Part shown: positions 1 through 7,508 of the stretch, in pieces
How the letters are laid out: each line of letters opens with the position of its first letter
Position numbering within the stretch: position 1 is the first letter of the stretch
DNA from: CAYNJF01 sp964351745
GTDB taxonomy: Bacteria > Pseudomonadota > Gammaproteobacteria > Berkiellales > Berkiellaceae
Length of the DNA stretch: 7,852 bases
Assembly: GCA_964351745.1 (NCBI GenBank)
Contig: CAYGPI010000105.1
Coordinates: 1-7,852, forward strand
Reading direction: 5' to 3'
Translations under genes and position numbers: made by a program
The notes under the pieces: model-generated
What the model saw: only the letters and a program-made list of their open reading frames with translations
Databases searched by the model: none
What the model was told of the DNA's origin: nothing

Positions 1-2
1 CG

Positions 3-353
3 CGTGAAATGTATCGCCTCATCCATCCTCACGGTCATTCATCCATCAAGCTTGGCACCATGCCCGTATCAAATCGAGTGATAGAGGCTATCTGGGGTTT
101 TCTAGCTATCTATTTTGCTATTTTCAGCTTGTTTCTTTTATCTTTACTGTTAACAGAAATGGATTTTTTGACTGCCTACACAGCATTGGTGGCCACTTTT
201 GCAAACATAGGACCTGGTCTTGGTGGGGTATCTGATAATTTTAGCTCTTTGTCAGATCTAAGCAAATGGATATTAAGTTTTGCAATGCTGATTGGGCGCC
301 TTGAAATATTCACTGTCTTAGTTCTATTTTCCCCTACTTTTTGGAGAAGCTAA
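3..353 (+). CDS. trkH: Trk potassium uptake protein TrkH, C-terminal part (5' end outside window)
   Basis: This is the last 116 residues of an inner-membrane potassium channel subunit of the TrkH/KtrB superfamily, which works with the cytoplasmic NAD-binding regulator TrkA to import K+. The reading frame is open to the left edge: codons for Arg-Glu precede the first Met, so the gene enters from outside and that Met is internal. Visible elements are the R-L-x-H-P and I-K-L-G stretch of the last cytoplasmic loop, a hydrophobic helix (about window residues 28-49), then a pore helix and the fourth selectivity-filter segment reading N-I-G-P-G-L-G. The final helix contains G-R-L-E-I-F-T and ends P-T-F-W-R-S-stop, as in E. 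coli TrkH/TrkG. Nothing looks broken in this part. It sits upstream of glyQ in the same direction, separated by 99 bp with its own promoter-like element, so it is probably not part of the glyQS unit. Family assignment is firm; TrkH versus the close paralogue TrkG cannot be told from this end. Confidence 0.93.
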   Translation, partial: REMYRLIHPHGHSSIKLGTMPVSNRVIEAIWGFLAIYFAIFSLFLLSLLLTEMDFLTAYTALVATFANIGPGLGGVSDNFSSLSDLSKWILSFAMLIGRLEIFTVLVLFSPTFWRS

Positions 354-411
354 GAGCGAGTTATTTAACTACTTATTATTACTCTAACTAGTTCATGCCT
401 ATGGGTTAGTA

Positions 412-417
412 TATAAT
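412..417 (+). promoter_or_regulatory. Putative sigma-70 -10 box of the glyQ-glyS-gmhB operon
   Basis: A perfect TATAAT lies 35 bp before the glyQ start codon, in the A+T-rich spacer after trkH. No good -35 hexamer stands at 16-18 bp spacing (the best candidates around 388-395 match poorly), and no TGn extension is present. The assignment rests on the -10 box and its position. A short palindrome AACTAGTT (387-394) falls where the -35 would be. No T-box or other leader structure was recognised. Confidence 0.45.
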
Positions 418-452
418 GAACGTCAAAAATATTGACCTTAAAATAAAGTTAA

Positions 453-1370
453 ATGATGAACCCTATTCCAGAAAAACCACAAAGTTTCCATGAGCTCATA
501 GAAACGTTTCACCGCTTTTGGGCTGACCAAGGTTGCGTTATCTTACAACCGCTAGATCAAGAAGTTGGCGCGGGCACATTCCATCCAGCCACCTTTTTAA
601 AGGCTATTGGCCCTGAGCCCTGGTTTGCAGCACATGTTCAGCCATCTAGACGTCCAACCGATGGGCGCTATGGTGATAATCCAAACCGCACACAAATGTT
701 TCATCAATATCAGGTGGTTTTAAAACCTAGCCCTCCCGATATTCAAGAGCTATGTCTTGAAGCTCTTAGAGTTGTTGGTATTGATCCAAACCAAAATGAT
801 ATTCGCTTTGTCGAAGATAACTGGGAATCTCCTACCCTAGGCGCATGGGGTCTTGGCTGGGAAGTTTGGCTCAATGGTATGGAAATTATTCAATTTACTT
901 ATTTCCAACAGTGTGGCGGCCTAGAATGTAGCCCTGTCATGGGAGAGCTTGCCTTTGGCCTTGAGCGGCTAGCTATGGCTATCCAAAATAAAGAAAGCAT
1001 GTTTGATTTAGTTTGGGCAAAAACGCCTCATGGAACAGTCACCTATGGGGACGTTTTCCATCAAAATGAAATCGAGATGTCGACTTACAATTTCGAATTA
1101 GCAAACACAGCTATGCTGTTTACCCATTTTGACAACCATGAAAAAGAAGCGAACATGCTTATCGAATCAGGTTGCCCTCTCCCTGCTTATGAGCAAGTTT
1201 TAAAAGCATCTCATACTTTTAATTTGCTGGATGCTAGAAGCGCCATTGCTGTTACAGAAAGACAACAATACATTCTTCGGATCCGCACACTCGCACGCGG
1301 CGTTGCGCAAACTTACTTCGATATGCGCGAAGCCCTTGGTTGCCCACTTTTAAAAAACAAACAAGATTAA
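453..1370 (+). CDS. glyQ: Glycine--tRNA ligase alpha subunit
   Basis: This is the catalytic alpha subunit of the bacterial heterotetrameric (alpha2beta2) glycyl-tRNA synthetase, a cytoplasmic class II enzyme that activates glycine with ATP and charges tRNA-Gly. The 305 residues match the E. coli subunit (303) end to end. Landmarks are the Q-P-S-R-R-P-T-D-G-R-Y-G block (about 63-74), the F-V-E-D-N-W-E-x-P-T-L-G-A-W-G-L-G-W-E-V-W active-site stretch (119-139), the F-T-Y-F-Q-Q segment (148-153) and the class II motif 3-like G-L-E-R-L-A-M (169-175). Two consecutive ATG codons (453 and 456) make the exact start ambiguous by one residue. Shine-Dalgarno support is poor for both: only AAAG a few bases upstream. 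It is the first gene of a probable operon with glyS and gmhB, 2 nt before glyS. All expected regions are intact. Identification is very secure. Confidence 0.98.
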   Translation: MMNPIPEKPQSFHELIETFHRFWADQGCVILQPLDQEVGAGTFHPATFLKAIGPEPWFAAHVQPSRRPTDGRYGDNPNRTQMFHQYQVVLKPSPPDIQELCLEALRVVGIDPNQNDIRFVEDNWESPTLGAWGLGWEVWLNGMEIIQFTYFQQCGGLECSPVMGELAFGLERLAMAIQNKESMFDLVWAKTPHGTVTYGDVFHQNEIEMSTYNFELANTAMLFTHFDNHEKEANMLIESGCPLPAYEQVLKASHTFNLLDARSAIAVTERQQYILRIRTLARGVAQTYFDMREALGCPLLKNKQD

Positions 1371-1372
1371 CT

Positions 1373-3451
1373 ATGCAAACAGCTCCACTACTCATTGAAA
1401 TTGGCACCGAAGAACTTCCTCCTGTTCGTCTTGATAGGCTAGGACAATCGTGGCTAGAAAGCCTACAATTAGAGCTTGAAAAAAACAATATTCCTTTTGG
1501 CCAAGGCTTTCACTATGTCGCTCCAAGAAGAATAGCCCTTCTCATAGATGGGATCCCCCAAACAACGCAAGCCAAAAAAGTACAGAGAAAAGGCCCCGCT
1601 TTGCAAGCAGCTTTTGATGCTGATGGCAAGCCAACTCAAGCTGCTTTAGGTTTTGCTCGCTCAAACAACACAACCGTTGAATCCCTTGAAACCTTAGAAA
1701 CAGAAAAGGGATCATGGTTAATTTTTGACGCCACCATTGAAGGGCAAAGCGCGAAAGACTTTATGCCAGAGCTTGTTAAGCGCTCTCTAGAAAAGCTACC
1801 TATTGGAAAAAAAATGCGATGGGGGAATGAGCCTTACGAATTTATTCGTCCAGTGCATTGGTGCGTAGCTCTGCATGGCGATACGGTTTTACCCTTTGAT
1901 ATTTTTGGTATACCAACAGGCAACCAATCAAGAGGTCATCGCTTTCATCATCCTGAGCCAGTCATGATTTCTCATGCTAGCCAATATTTGGATGTGATGC
2001 GAAATGCCCACGTCATTGCCGATTATCAAGAGCGAAAAAACTCTATTGTAGAAAACACAAATAATCTTGCATCCTCGATCCAAGCCACGGCAAAAATTGA
2101 TGAAGACTTACTTGATCTCGTCACAGGGCTAAATGAGTGGCCAACACCTATCTTGGCTCACTTTGAGCCTTCTTTTTTAAATGTGCCGCAAGAAGCCTTA
2201 ATCACAGCTATGCAACATCATCAAAAATGTTTTCCTCTCTTAGACATGAGCGGAAAGCTTTTGCCGACCTTTGTTTTAACGGCCAACACAAGCCCGATGG
2301 ATCCTGGCCTGATTATTCATGGCAACGAAAGAGTGATGCATGCAAGGCTAAGCGATGCTCAGTTTTTCTTTACCCAAGACTGCAAAAAACCTCTTGAGAG
2401 TCACCAGGAAGGCCTGGGCAAAATGATTTTTCAAAAGAAGCTTGGCTCCCTGTTAGACAAAACGAATCGCGTTAAAAAATTAGCGAAGACAATCGCTTCG
2501 TTAATCAATGCCCCAGCTCACCATGCTGAGCGTGCCGGCACCCTAAGCAAATGTGACTTGCTGACAGAGATGGTTGGAGAATTTCCAGAACTACAAGGTA
2601 TCATGGGTTATTACTACGCCCTTGCAGGCGGAGAAACACCTGAGGTTGCGGTTGCGATAAAAGAATCCTACTTACCTAAATTCTCGGGCGATAACTTACC
2701 AGAATCTCAAGCAGGTCTTTGCTTAAGCCTTGCTGACAAGTTAGACACTCTAGTTGGCATCTTTGGCATTGGCAAGATCCCGACAGGCGACAAAGATCCT
2801 TTTGGTCTGAGACGCTCATGTCTAGGTATCCTAAGAATTTTGGTTGAAAAATCTTTAGCTTTAGATCTTAAAAATTTAATTTCTGAAGCTGTTTCAGGCT
2901 ATAGATCAAGTGTTTCAGACGATGTTATTCCTGACATTCTAGCTTTTTGCTTCGAAAGATTTAGAGCCTGGTATCAAGACAAAGGTGTGAATCCGAAAAC
3001 AATTGATGCTGTTTTTGCCATCAAGACCCCTTCAAACCCTTTAGATTTTTCTAAAAGAATAGAAGCGGTCAATCATTTTCAAAACCTTCCAGAATCTGAA
3101 GCTCTTGCGAGCGCGAACAAAAGAGTTCGCAACATCTTATCGAAAAGTGGCGCAACCATAAATTTTAATATTAACCCTGAAATTAATACGAGCGCGCTAG
3201 CAGAGCCGGCCGAAAGTGAGCTATATGAGACGCTTGAGCGTTTGAAAGAGCGCACTTCTCCCTTTTTAGCTGAAAGTAAATATACCGAAACCCTTAACGA
3301 GCTAGCCCAGTTAAAGACTTCCGTTGATAACTTTTTTGAACACGTAATGGTTAATGTTGAAGATGAGCCATTAAGACAAAACAGAATCAATTTATTAACG
3401 AATTTGCACAATCTGTTTGGACAAGTCGCGGATATTTCTAGACTATCATGA
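1373..3451 (+). CDS. glyS: Glycine--tRNA ligase beta subunit
   Basis: This is the beta subunit of alpha2beta2 glycyl-tRNA synthetase, needed for tRNA recognition and full aminoacylation with GlyQ. With the start at 1373 it has 692 residues, close to the E. coli length (689). That start is chosen because the family N-terminus reads L-L-I-E-I-G-T-E-E-L-P-P right after it. A longer frame from 1340 would add 11 residues that merely overlap the glyQ end. Landmarks are M-Q-H-H-Q-K-C-F (about 280-287), H-A-R-L-S-D-A-Q-F-F-F (323-333), the HD-like region L-S-K-C-D-L-L-T-E-M-V-x-E-F-x-E-L-Q-G (391-409) and the A-D-K-L-D-T-L...P-T-G-D-K-D-P-F-G-L-R-R block (455-481). A helical C-terminal region corresponds to the DALR anticodon-binding domain. 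No clear Shine-Dalgarno precedes the ATG. With only 2 nt after the glyQ stop, translational coupling is likely, giving matched subunit amounts. It overlaps gmhB by 4 nt (ATGA). Confidence 0.97.
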   Translation: MQTAPLLIEIGTEELPPVRLDRLGQSWLESLQLELEKNNIPFGQGFHYVAPRRIALLIDGIPQTTQAKKVQRKGPALQAAFDADGKPTQAALGFARSNNTTVESLETLETEKGSWLIFDATIEGQSAKDFMPELVKRSLEKLPIGKKMRWGNEPYEFIRPVHWCVALHGDTVLPFDIFGIPTGNQSRGHRFHHPEPVMISHASQYLDVMRNAHVIADYQERKNSIVENTNNLASSIQATAKIDEDLLDLVTGLNEWPTPILAHFEPSFLNVPQEALITAMQHHQKCFPLLDMSGKLLPTFVLTANTSPMDPGLIIHGNERVMHARLSDAQFFFTQDCKKPLESHQEGLGKMIFQKKLGSLLDKTNRVKKLAKTIASLINAPAHHAERAGTLSKCDLLTEMVGEFPELQGIMGYYYALAGGETPEVAVAIKESYLPKFSGDNLPESQAGLCLSLADKLDTLVGIFGIGKIPTGDKDPFGLRRSCLGILRILVEKSLALDLKNLISEAVSGYRSSVSDDVIPDILAFCFERFRAWYQDKGVNPKTIDAVFAIKTPSNPLDFSKRIEAVNHFQNLPESEALASANKRVRNILSKSGATINFNINPEINTSALAEPAESELYETLERLKERTSPFLAESKYTETLNELAQLKTSVDNFFEHVMVNVEDEPLRQNRINLLTNLHNLFGQVADISRLS

Positions 3452-3984
3452 AGTCATCTTGGATATTTCTTGATAGAGACGGCGTGATCAATCAAGACTC
3501 ACCTGACTACATCAAGTGCCCTGATGAATGGCTGCCTCTTCAAGGCAGCCTTGAAGCCATCGCCATGATGAATCAAAAGGGATACCGCGTCGCTGTGGCG
3601 ACCAACCAATCTGGGCTTGCACGCAAACTTTATGATGAAGCAACCCTCGCGCAAATCCATTTAAAAATGAACCAGGAATTAGCAACGTTTAATGCCAACA
3701 TTGAGCATATTGTCTATTGCCCACACGGTCCTGATGATGCGTGCCTTTGTAGAAAGCCTCAACCTGGCCTGCTCTACAAACTAGAGCAAGTGACCAATGC
3801 CCATTTAAAGGAAACGCCTTTTGTCGGTGATTCCTTGCGAGACTTAAAAGCAGCGATGGCAGCCGGATGTAAACCTGTCCTTGTTGAAACCGGAAATGGC
3901 CTAAAAACATTGAAGCAAGATGAAATTAAACGCTATAAAATCCCTGTTTACAAAACGCTGCTAGACTTTGCCCTGCACTTATAA
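3448..3984 (+). CDS. gmhB: D-glycero-beta-D-manno-heptose 1,7-bisphosphate 7-phosphatase
   Basis: This is a HAD-superfamily phosphatase that removes the 7-phosphate from heptose 1,7-bisphosphate on the route to ADP-L-glycero-D-manno-heptose, the inner-core sugar donor of LPS. It implies a Gram-negative cell with heptosylated LPS. In its 178 residues the HAD motifs are clear: F-L-D-R-D-G-V-I-N with nucleophile Asp9 and acid/base Asp11, A-T-N-Q-S-G-L-A-R (51-59), R-K-P-Q-P-G with Lys103, and V-G-D-S-x-x-D with Asp128 and Asp132. The family's structural zinc site is present as Cys91, His93, Cys99 and Cys101. The loop between His and Cys is shorter (5 residues) than in E. coli GmhB. The start codon overlaps the glyS stop as ATGA, so translation is probably coupled. 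Pairing with glyQS is a known gammaproteobacterial gene order rather than a functional link. The histidinol-phosphatase relative (HisB N-domain) is the alternative, but the context and zinc motif favour GmhB. Confidence 0.92.
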   Translation: MKSSWIFLDRDGVINQDSPDYIKCPDEWLPLQGSLEAIAMMNQKGYRVAVATNQSGLARKLYDEATLAQIHLKMNQELATFNANIEHIVYCPHGPDDACLCRKPQPGLLYKLEQVTNAHLKETPFVGDSLRDLKAAMAAGCKPVLVETGNGLKTLKQDEIKRYKIPVYKTLLDFALHL

Positions 3985-4080
3985 TTTTTATCCATTAACT
4001 TATCTATAGCAACAACCTGCAAATTTAACCCTAGAAGCGTATGCCAAACTGCCAACTCCATTATCTTTTGATTTAAGATT

Positions 4081-4148
4081 AATGAATATGAAAAATTAAT
4101 ATGCATTTTTTATATGTGTAAATTAATGTGTCATGAGCCATATTCATT
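4081..4148. repeat. Perfect 10-bp inverted repeat flanking the promoter region of the 4199 gene
   Basis: AATGAATATG at 4081-4090 is repeated in inverted orientation as CATATTCATT at 4139-4148, separated by 48 bp of very A+T-rich DNA that itself contains two ATTAAT palindromes. The pair lies in the 214-bp spacer between gmhB and the unknown gene, with the right arm about 50 bp before that gene's start. It could be a pair of operator half-sites, the base of a large stem in the transcript, or chance in A+T-rich sequence. No stem followed by a T-tract was found after gmhB. The rest of the spacer shows nothing recognisable beyond a weak -10-like CATAAT at 4164-4169. Confidence 0.4.
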
Positions 4149-4198
4149 TAGAATAGTAAAAAGCATAATGCCTTTTGACAACCCGGCTGGAGAGCGCA

Positions 4199-4753
4199 AT
4201 GAAAGAGAAAACCTTTATTAATTCTTGCAAAGATTTACTCTGGAAAAACCTAGAGACTCTTTTGTCACAAGAAGGAGAGTCTGATAAAAAAATTGTTGCC
4301 TCAGCTCTATTTACGGTAGCTCACCCAACAAGCCAACATAAGCAGCTCTTTGGGATTGATCGATGGATGCAACACCTAACGAATAACCCAGTCAATCAAA
4401 GTGATAAAACTGGCGACCTATGGTTGTTTGATTTTTACAAAGCTTACGAGCTTGCCCAAAAATTTACAGATGCTGAAGATGAGCTCTTGCAAGTGATGGG
4501 TAAAGATATTCAAGCCACCATTAGAAACTTTGTCGTTGTTCACAGAAATAATCTAGCTGGGGTGTTAAGAGATGAAAACCTTGGTTTTGAGTCAGGGCTA
4601 TTGTGTCAGATATATGATGCCTTTGGCGATTTACTAGAAGAAAGCAATAAAGCTATCCTTCACGCACAAGAGCATGTCAAACAAAAACCAAGCCCCTCTT
4701 GTGTCGATCAAGCAGTTATGAGAGATAGCACCAACAAAAAGCTTAGCTATTAG
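4199..4753 (+). CDS. Unrecognised 184-residue soluble helical protein
   Basis: I do not recognise this protein. The start is set at ATG 4199 because GGAGAG at 4189-4194 gives a good ribosome binding site 4 nt away; a TTG 24 nt upstream would add 8 residues but lacks such a site. The 184 residues have no signal peptide, no membrane segment and no obvious catalytic motif. They are rich in charged and helix-forming residues, for example D-L-W-L-F-D-F-Y-K-A-Y-E-L-A-Q-K-F (73-89) and a hydrophobic-amphipathic stretch around 103-160. The tail from about 161 is polar and probably disordered (K-Q-K-P-S-P-S-C...). There are three cysteines (10, 136, 168) without a metal-binding pattern. It stands alone between gmhB and the convergent gyrB, and in Pseudomonas the equivalent slot holds a lysophospholipid acyltransferase gene, to which this has no visible similarity. 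The stop is TAG, followed 8 nt later by the terminator hairpin. Codon-like composition and the clear RBS support a real gene; function is open. Confidence 0.8.
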   Translation: MKEKTFINSCKDLLWKNLETLLSQEGESDKKIVASALFTVAHPTSQHKQLFGIDRWMQHLTNNPVNQSDKTGDLWLFDFYKAYELAQKFTDAEDELLQVMGKDIQATIRNFVVVHRNNLAGVLRDENLGFESGLLCQIYDAFGDLLEESNKAILHAQEHVKQKPSPSCVDQAVMRDSTNKKLSY

Positions 4754-4761
4754 ACGAAAAA

Positions 4762-4790
4762 AAGCCCCCAGAGAATGGAGGCTTATTTTT
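4762..4790. terminator. Bidirectional rho-independent terminator between the 4199 gene and gyrB
   Basis: AAGCCCCCA (4762-4770) pairs with TGGAGGCTT (4776-4784) around the 5-base loop GAGAA. Read on the plus strand, the stem has one C-A mismatch and is followed by ATTTTT (4785-4790), ending the 4199 gene. Read on the minus strand, the same position becomes a G-U wobble, so the 9-bp stem is unbroken, and it runs into seven T (complement of 4757-4763), ending gyrB. The hairpin is therefore stronger for gyrB. It fills almost all of the 35-bp gap between the two convergent genes. Confidence 0.82.
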
Positions 4791-7212
4791 AAATGTCCAG
4801 GTTTCCGACATTAAGAGCATTATTTTCTATAAACTCTCTTCTGGGCTCAACTTGATCGCCCATTAAAGTTGTAAAAATCTGATCTGCAGAAACAACATCT
4901 TCGATCTTGACCTGTATAAGACGGCGCACCTCTGGATCCATTGTTGTATCCCAAAGTTGGACAGCGTTCATCTCTCCCAAGCCTTTATACCGCTGAATTT
5001 GCTGGCCACGCTTGGCTTCAGCCATCAACCAATCTAAAGCATCAGTGAAACTTGAAACAGGCTGAGATTTCTCACCACGCTTAATATAAGCACCAGTCTC
5101 AAGTAACTCTTTCATGGTTTCGCCAAGTTTAACCAGAGCCCGATACTCTTTTGACACAAAAAAGTCATGTTTAAATTGATAGCCCTGGCTCACGCCGTGT
5201 GTTGTCATATAGGCATGGGGATAATAAACATCAAATTCAGCATCATGCTCTAGCTCAAGTTTATACCTATGCCCATTTGTTTTACCAAAGTTTAGTGCGT
5301 CTTGCAGTTCACCTACCCAGGCCTTCATTTTTGGCTCATTCTTCAAGTCTTCTTGAGATACAGCTACTGCATCAAAAAGTTTGTTCATGATTTCTGCTGG
5401 GTATTTTTTAGAAAGTCGAGCAATATGGGCCTGTACGGTATTATACTCTTCCACAAGCTCTTGAAGAGCTTTTCCTTGAATGGGAGGCGCCTGCTCATTA
5501 ACATGCAAGCTCGCTTCGTCCAAGGCAATTTGGGTTAACAAATCTCGTAGAGCACCGTCGTCTTTCACGTAGGTTTCTTGTTTGCCCTTTTTAACACGAT
5601 AAAGCGGCGGCTGAGCAATATACAAATACCCTCGCTCAATAAGCTCTGGCATTTGTCTATAAAAAAATGTTAACAATAAAGTTCTGATATGAGATCCATC
5701 GACGTCAGCATCGGTCATGATAATAATTCGGTGATAACGAACTTTATCTGGGTTATATTCTTCTCGACCTATCCCGCAACCCAAAGCTGTGATCAGCGTA
5801 CCCACTTCTTGTGAAGATAACATCTTGTCAAAGCGCGCTTTTTCAACATTCAGTATTTTACCCTTAAGTGGCAAAATAGCTTGCGTCCTTCTATCACGCC
5901 CCTGCTTAGCGCTTCCACCAGCTGAATCACCCTCGACAAGGTATATCTCTGACTGCGCCGGATCCTTTTCCTGACAATCGGCCAATTTCCCGGGCAACCC
6001 AGCAATATCTAAGGCGCCCTTACGACGGGTCATTTCTCTGGCTTTTCTTGCGGCTTCTCTAGCTCGTGCCGCATCAATAATTTTAGAAATAATAGCCCTA
6101 GACTCAGAAGGGTTTTCTAACAAGAAACTATTAAAATGCTCTCCAAGAACAGATTCAACGGCAGCTTTTACTTCCGAAGAAACTAGCTTATCTTTTGTTT
6201 GTGATGAGAATTTAGGATCTGGAAGCTTCACAGAGACAACAGCGGTAAGCCCTTCTCTAGCATCATCTCCAGTTGCGTTAACTTTCGCTTTCTTAGAAAC
6301 ACCTTCTTTTTCGATATAGGTATTAAGTGTTCTTGTTAAGGCTGATCTAAATCCCGATAAATGCGCACCACCATCTCTTTGTGGAATATTATTAGTAAAA
6401 CAAAAAATACTTTCTTGATACGAGTCATTCCATTGTAGAGCCAGCTCAACCTGCACATCGCCTCTGACACTAGAAAGGTGTAAAACAGTTGGATGAACGG
6501 GTGTTTTCTTTTTATTTAAAAATTCAACGAAAGCGCAGATGCCACCTTCGTAGCAAAAAGTATCTTCTTTACCAGATCGCTCATCAAGCAATTTAATATG
6601 AACGCCCGAATTTAAAAAGGAAAGTTCTCTTAAGCGCTTGGCCAAGATATCGTAATGAAATTCGATATTTGAAAAAGTGGTAGGACTAGGCTTAAACCAA
6701 ATATGAGTGCCGGTTTTATCTGTATCACTGATAGGAGCAATCGGGGCCATCGGCACCCCTTTCTCATATTCTTGATAATAAAGCTTGCCACCCCTTCTAA
6801 CCGTTAATTTCAACTCATCAGAAAGAGCATTAACTACTGAAACACCAACCCCATGAAGCCCGCCTGAGACTTTATAAGAGTTATCATCGAATTTACCGCC
6901 AGCGTGCAAAACCGTCATAATGACTTCAGCTGCAGAAACGCCCTCTTCAGAGTGAAGGTCGACAGGGATCCCTCGACCATTATCTGTGACAGAAATGGAC
7001 TCGTCAGGATGAATGACAACCTCTATAAGAGAGCAATGCCCAGCTAAAGCCTCATCAACGGCGTTATCAACCACTTCAAACACCATGTGATGCAAACCCG
7101 TTCCGTGAACAGTGTCTCCGAAGTACATACCAGGGCGCTTTCGAACGGCATCAAGCCCCTATAGAACTTTAATGCTTGAGGAATCGTAAGAAGCCGTTGT
7201 CTCTGAAGTCAT
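4789..7212 (-). CDS. gyrB: DNA gyrase subunit B, interrupted by an in-frame amber codon at codon 18
   Basis: This is the ATPase subunit of DNA gyrase, which with GyrA introduces negative supercoils. Read from ATG 7212 the frame is 807 codons (E. coli GyrB is 804 residues) and begins with a normal GyrB N-terminus, S-Y-D-S-S-S-I-K-V-L, then TAG at 7161-7159, then G-L-D-A-V-R-K-R-P-G-M-Y. The longest uninterrupted frame starts at Met29 (7128) and lacks the N-terminal arm. In full-length numbering, the GHKL ATPase shows catalytic Glu46 (E-V-V-D-N-A), D-N-G-R-G-I-P (77-83), G-G-L-H-G-V-G (117-123) and the Q-T-K loop with Lys340. The Toprim domain has E-G-D-S-A-G-G-S (427-434) and D-A-D-V-D-G-S-H (501-508). 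The long Gram-negative insertion and the C-terminal Q-R-Y-K-G-L-G-E-M-N and P-R-R-E-F-I-E motifs are present. Apart from the amber codon nothing is degraded. The predicted ribosome binding site is weak (GGGAT lies about 13 nt upstream). The gene converges on the operon and starts about 270 bp from the DnaA boxes. Confidence 0.93.
7159..7161 (-). other. In-frame TAG (amber) codon inside gyrB
   Basis: On the minus strand the codons around this point read K-V-L-TAG-G-L-D-A-V-R-K-R-P-G. The family has a lysine (E. coli Lys14) where the TAG stands, so a single A-to-T change from AAG explains it. Sequence before and after stays in frame and fully family-like. No frameshift repairs it, because the same frame continues through the stop. 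Confidence 0.9.
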
Positions 7213-7247
7213 GGTTTTGCATTTATCCCAATCGTGTTAAATAAACT

Positions 7248-7277
7248 ATTAATGAATAAAAATAAGGCGGTCATCAA
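7248..7277 (-). promoter_or_regulatory. Tentative gyrB promoter
   Basis: On the minus strand TTGATG (complement of 7272-7277, 5 of 6 to the -35 consensus apart from its last base) stands 18 bp before ATTAAT (complement of 7248-7253, 4 of 6 to TATAAT). This places a start site about 30 bp before the gyrB ATG. The spacer is long and the -10 imperfect, so this is only the best candidate in a generally A+T-rich leader. Confidence 0.35.
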
Positions 7278-7281
7278 CCAC

Positions 7282-7296
7282 CTGTTATTCTAACAG
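7282..7296. repeat. 15-bp perfect palindrome upstream of gyrB
   Basis: CTGTTA-TTC-TAACAG is a 6-bp inverted repeat around three bases, about 70 bp before the gyrB start and just upstream of the tentative -35 box. It could be an operator for a dimeric regulator. On the minus strand it also contains TAGAAT, a possible alternative -10. No known regulator consensus was recognised. Confidence 0.45.
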
Positions 7297-7484
7297 ATCC
7301 ACCCTAAAAATGCTTTTTTTTCCGACCAAACCAGCATGATTACATAGCAATAGCCCACCCCACTCACCATAGAAGCGCGGTTAAAATCGCAAGGCGAGCA
7401 AAGGCGATATCTCAACACAGGCAAAGCCCCCTTCTCTGGAGCACTGAAAAAAAACATAGCTGAAAACTAGGGTAGCCAACAAAG

Positions 7485-7493
7485 TTATTCACC
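7485..7493 (+). promoter_or_regulatory. DnaA box 1 (TTATTCACC)
   Basis: Eight of nine bases match TTATNCACA; the last A is C. It is the first of three boxes with 12-bp start-to-start spacing. Confidence 0.65.
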
Positions 7494-7496
7494 AGG

Positions 7497-7505
7497 TTAT
7501 CCACA
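7497..7505 (+). promoter_or_regulatory. DnaA box 2 (TTATCCACA, perfect)
   Basis: Perfect high-affinity type DnaA box and the centre of the tandem triplet. It is the best anchor for placing oriC. Confidence 0.9.
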
Positions 7506-7508
7506 GGT

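Noticed and set aside
1340..1372. Upstream start for glyS adding 11 residues
   Set aside because: The extra residues overlap the glyQ end in another frame and do not resemble GlyS. The family N-terminus begins right after ATG 1373.
1252..1488. Minus-strand open frame across the glyQ/glyS junction (and similar ones inside glyS, gmhB and gyrB)
   Set aside because: These are antisense shadows of well-identified genes, with no ribosome binding site or family resemblance.
4175..4198. TTG start for the 184-residue gene, and its TTGACA as a -35 box
   Set aside because: No ribosome binding site precedes TTG, while GGAGAG precedes ATG 4199. No -10 box lies at proper spacing after TTGACA.
4751..4789. 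General TAG recoding in this organism
   Set aside because: The unknown gene ends with TAG right before a terminator hairpin. Reading through would translate the hairpin for only 12 more sense codons, so TAG behaves as a normal stop there.
7223..7231. Extra DnaA box in the gyrB leader (TTATCCCAA)
   Set aside because: It has two mismatches, including in the conserved CACA end, and stands alone.
7417..7454. Hairpin GCCCC..GGAGC near an A-run as a terminator
   Set aside because: The stem is only 5 bp with a wobble, and the T-tract in the matching orientation is just three bases. No gene end is adjacent.
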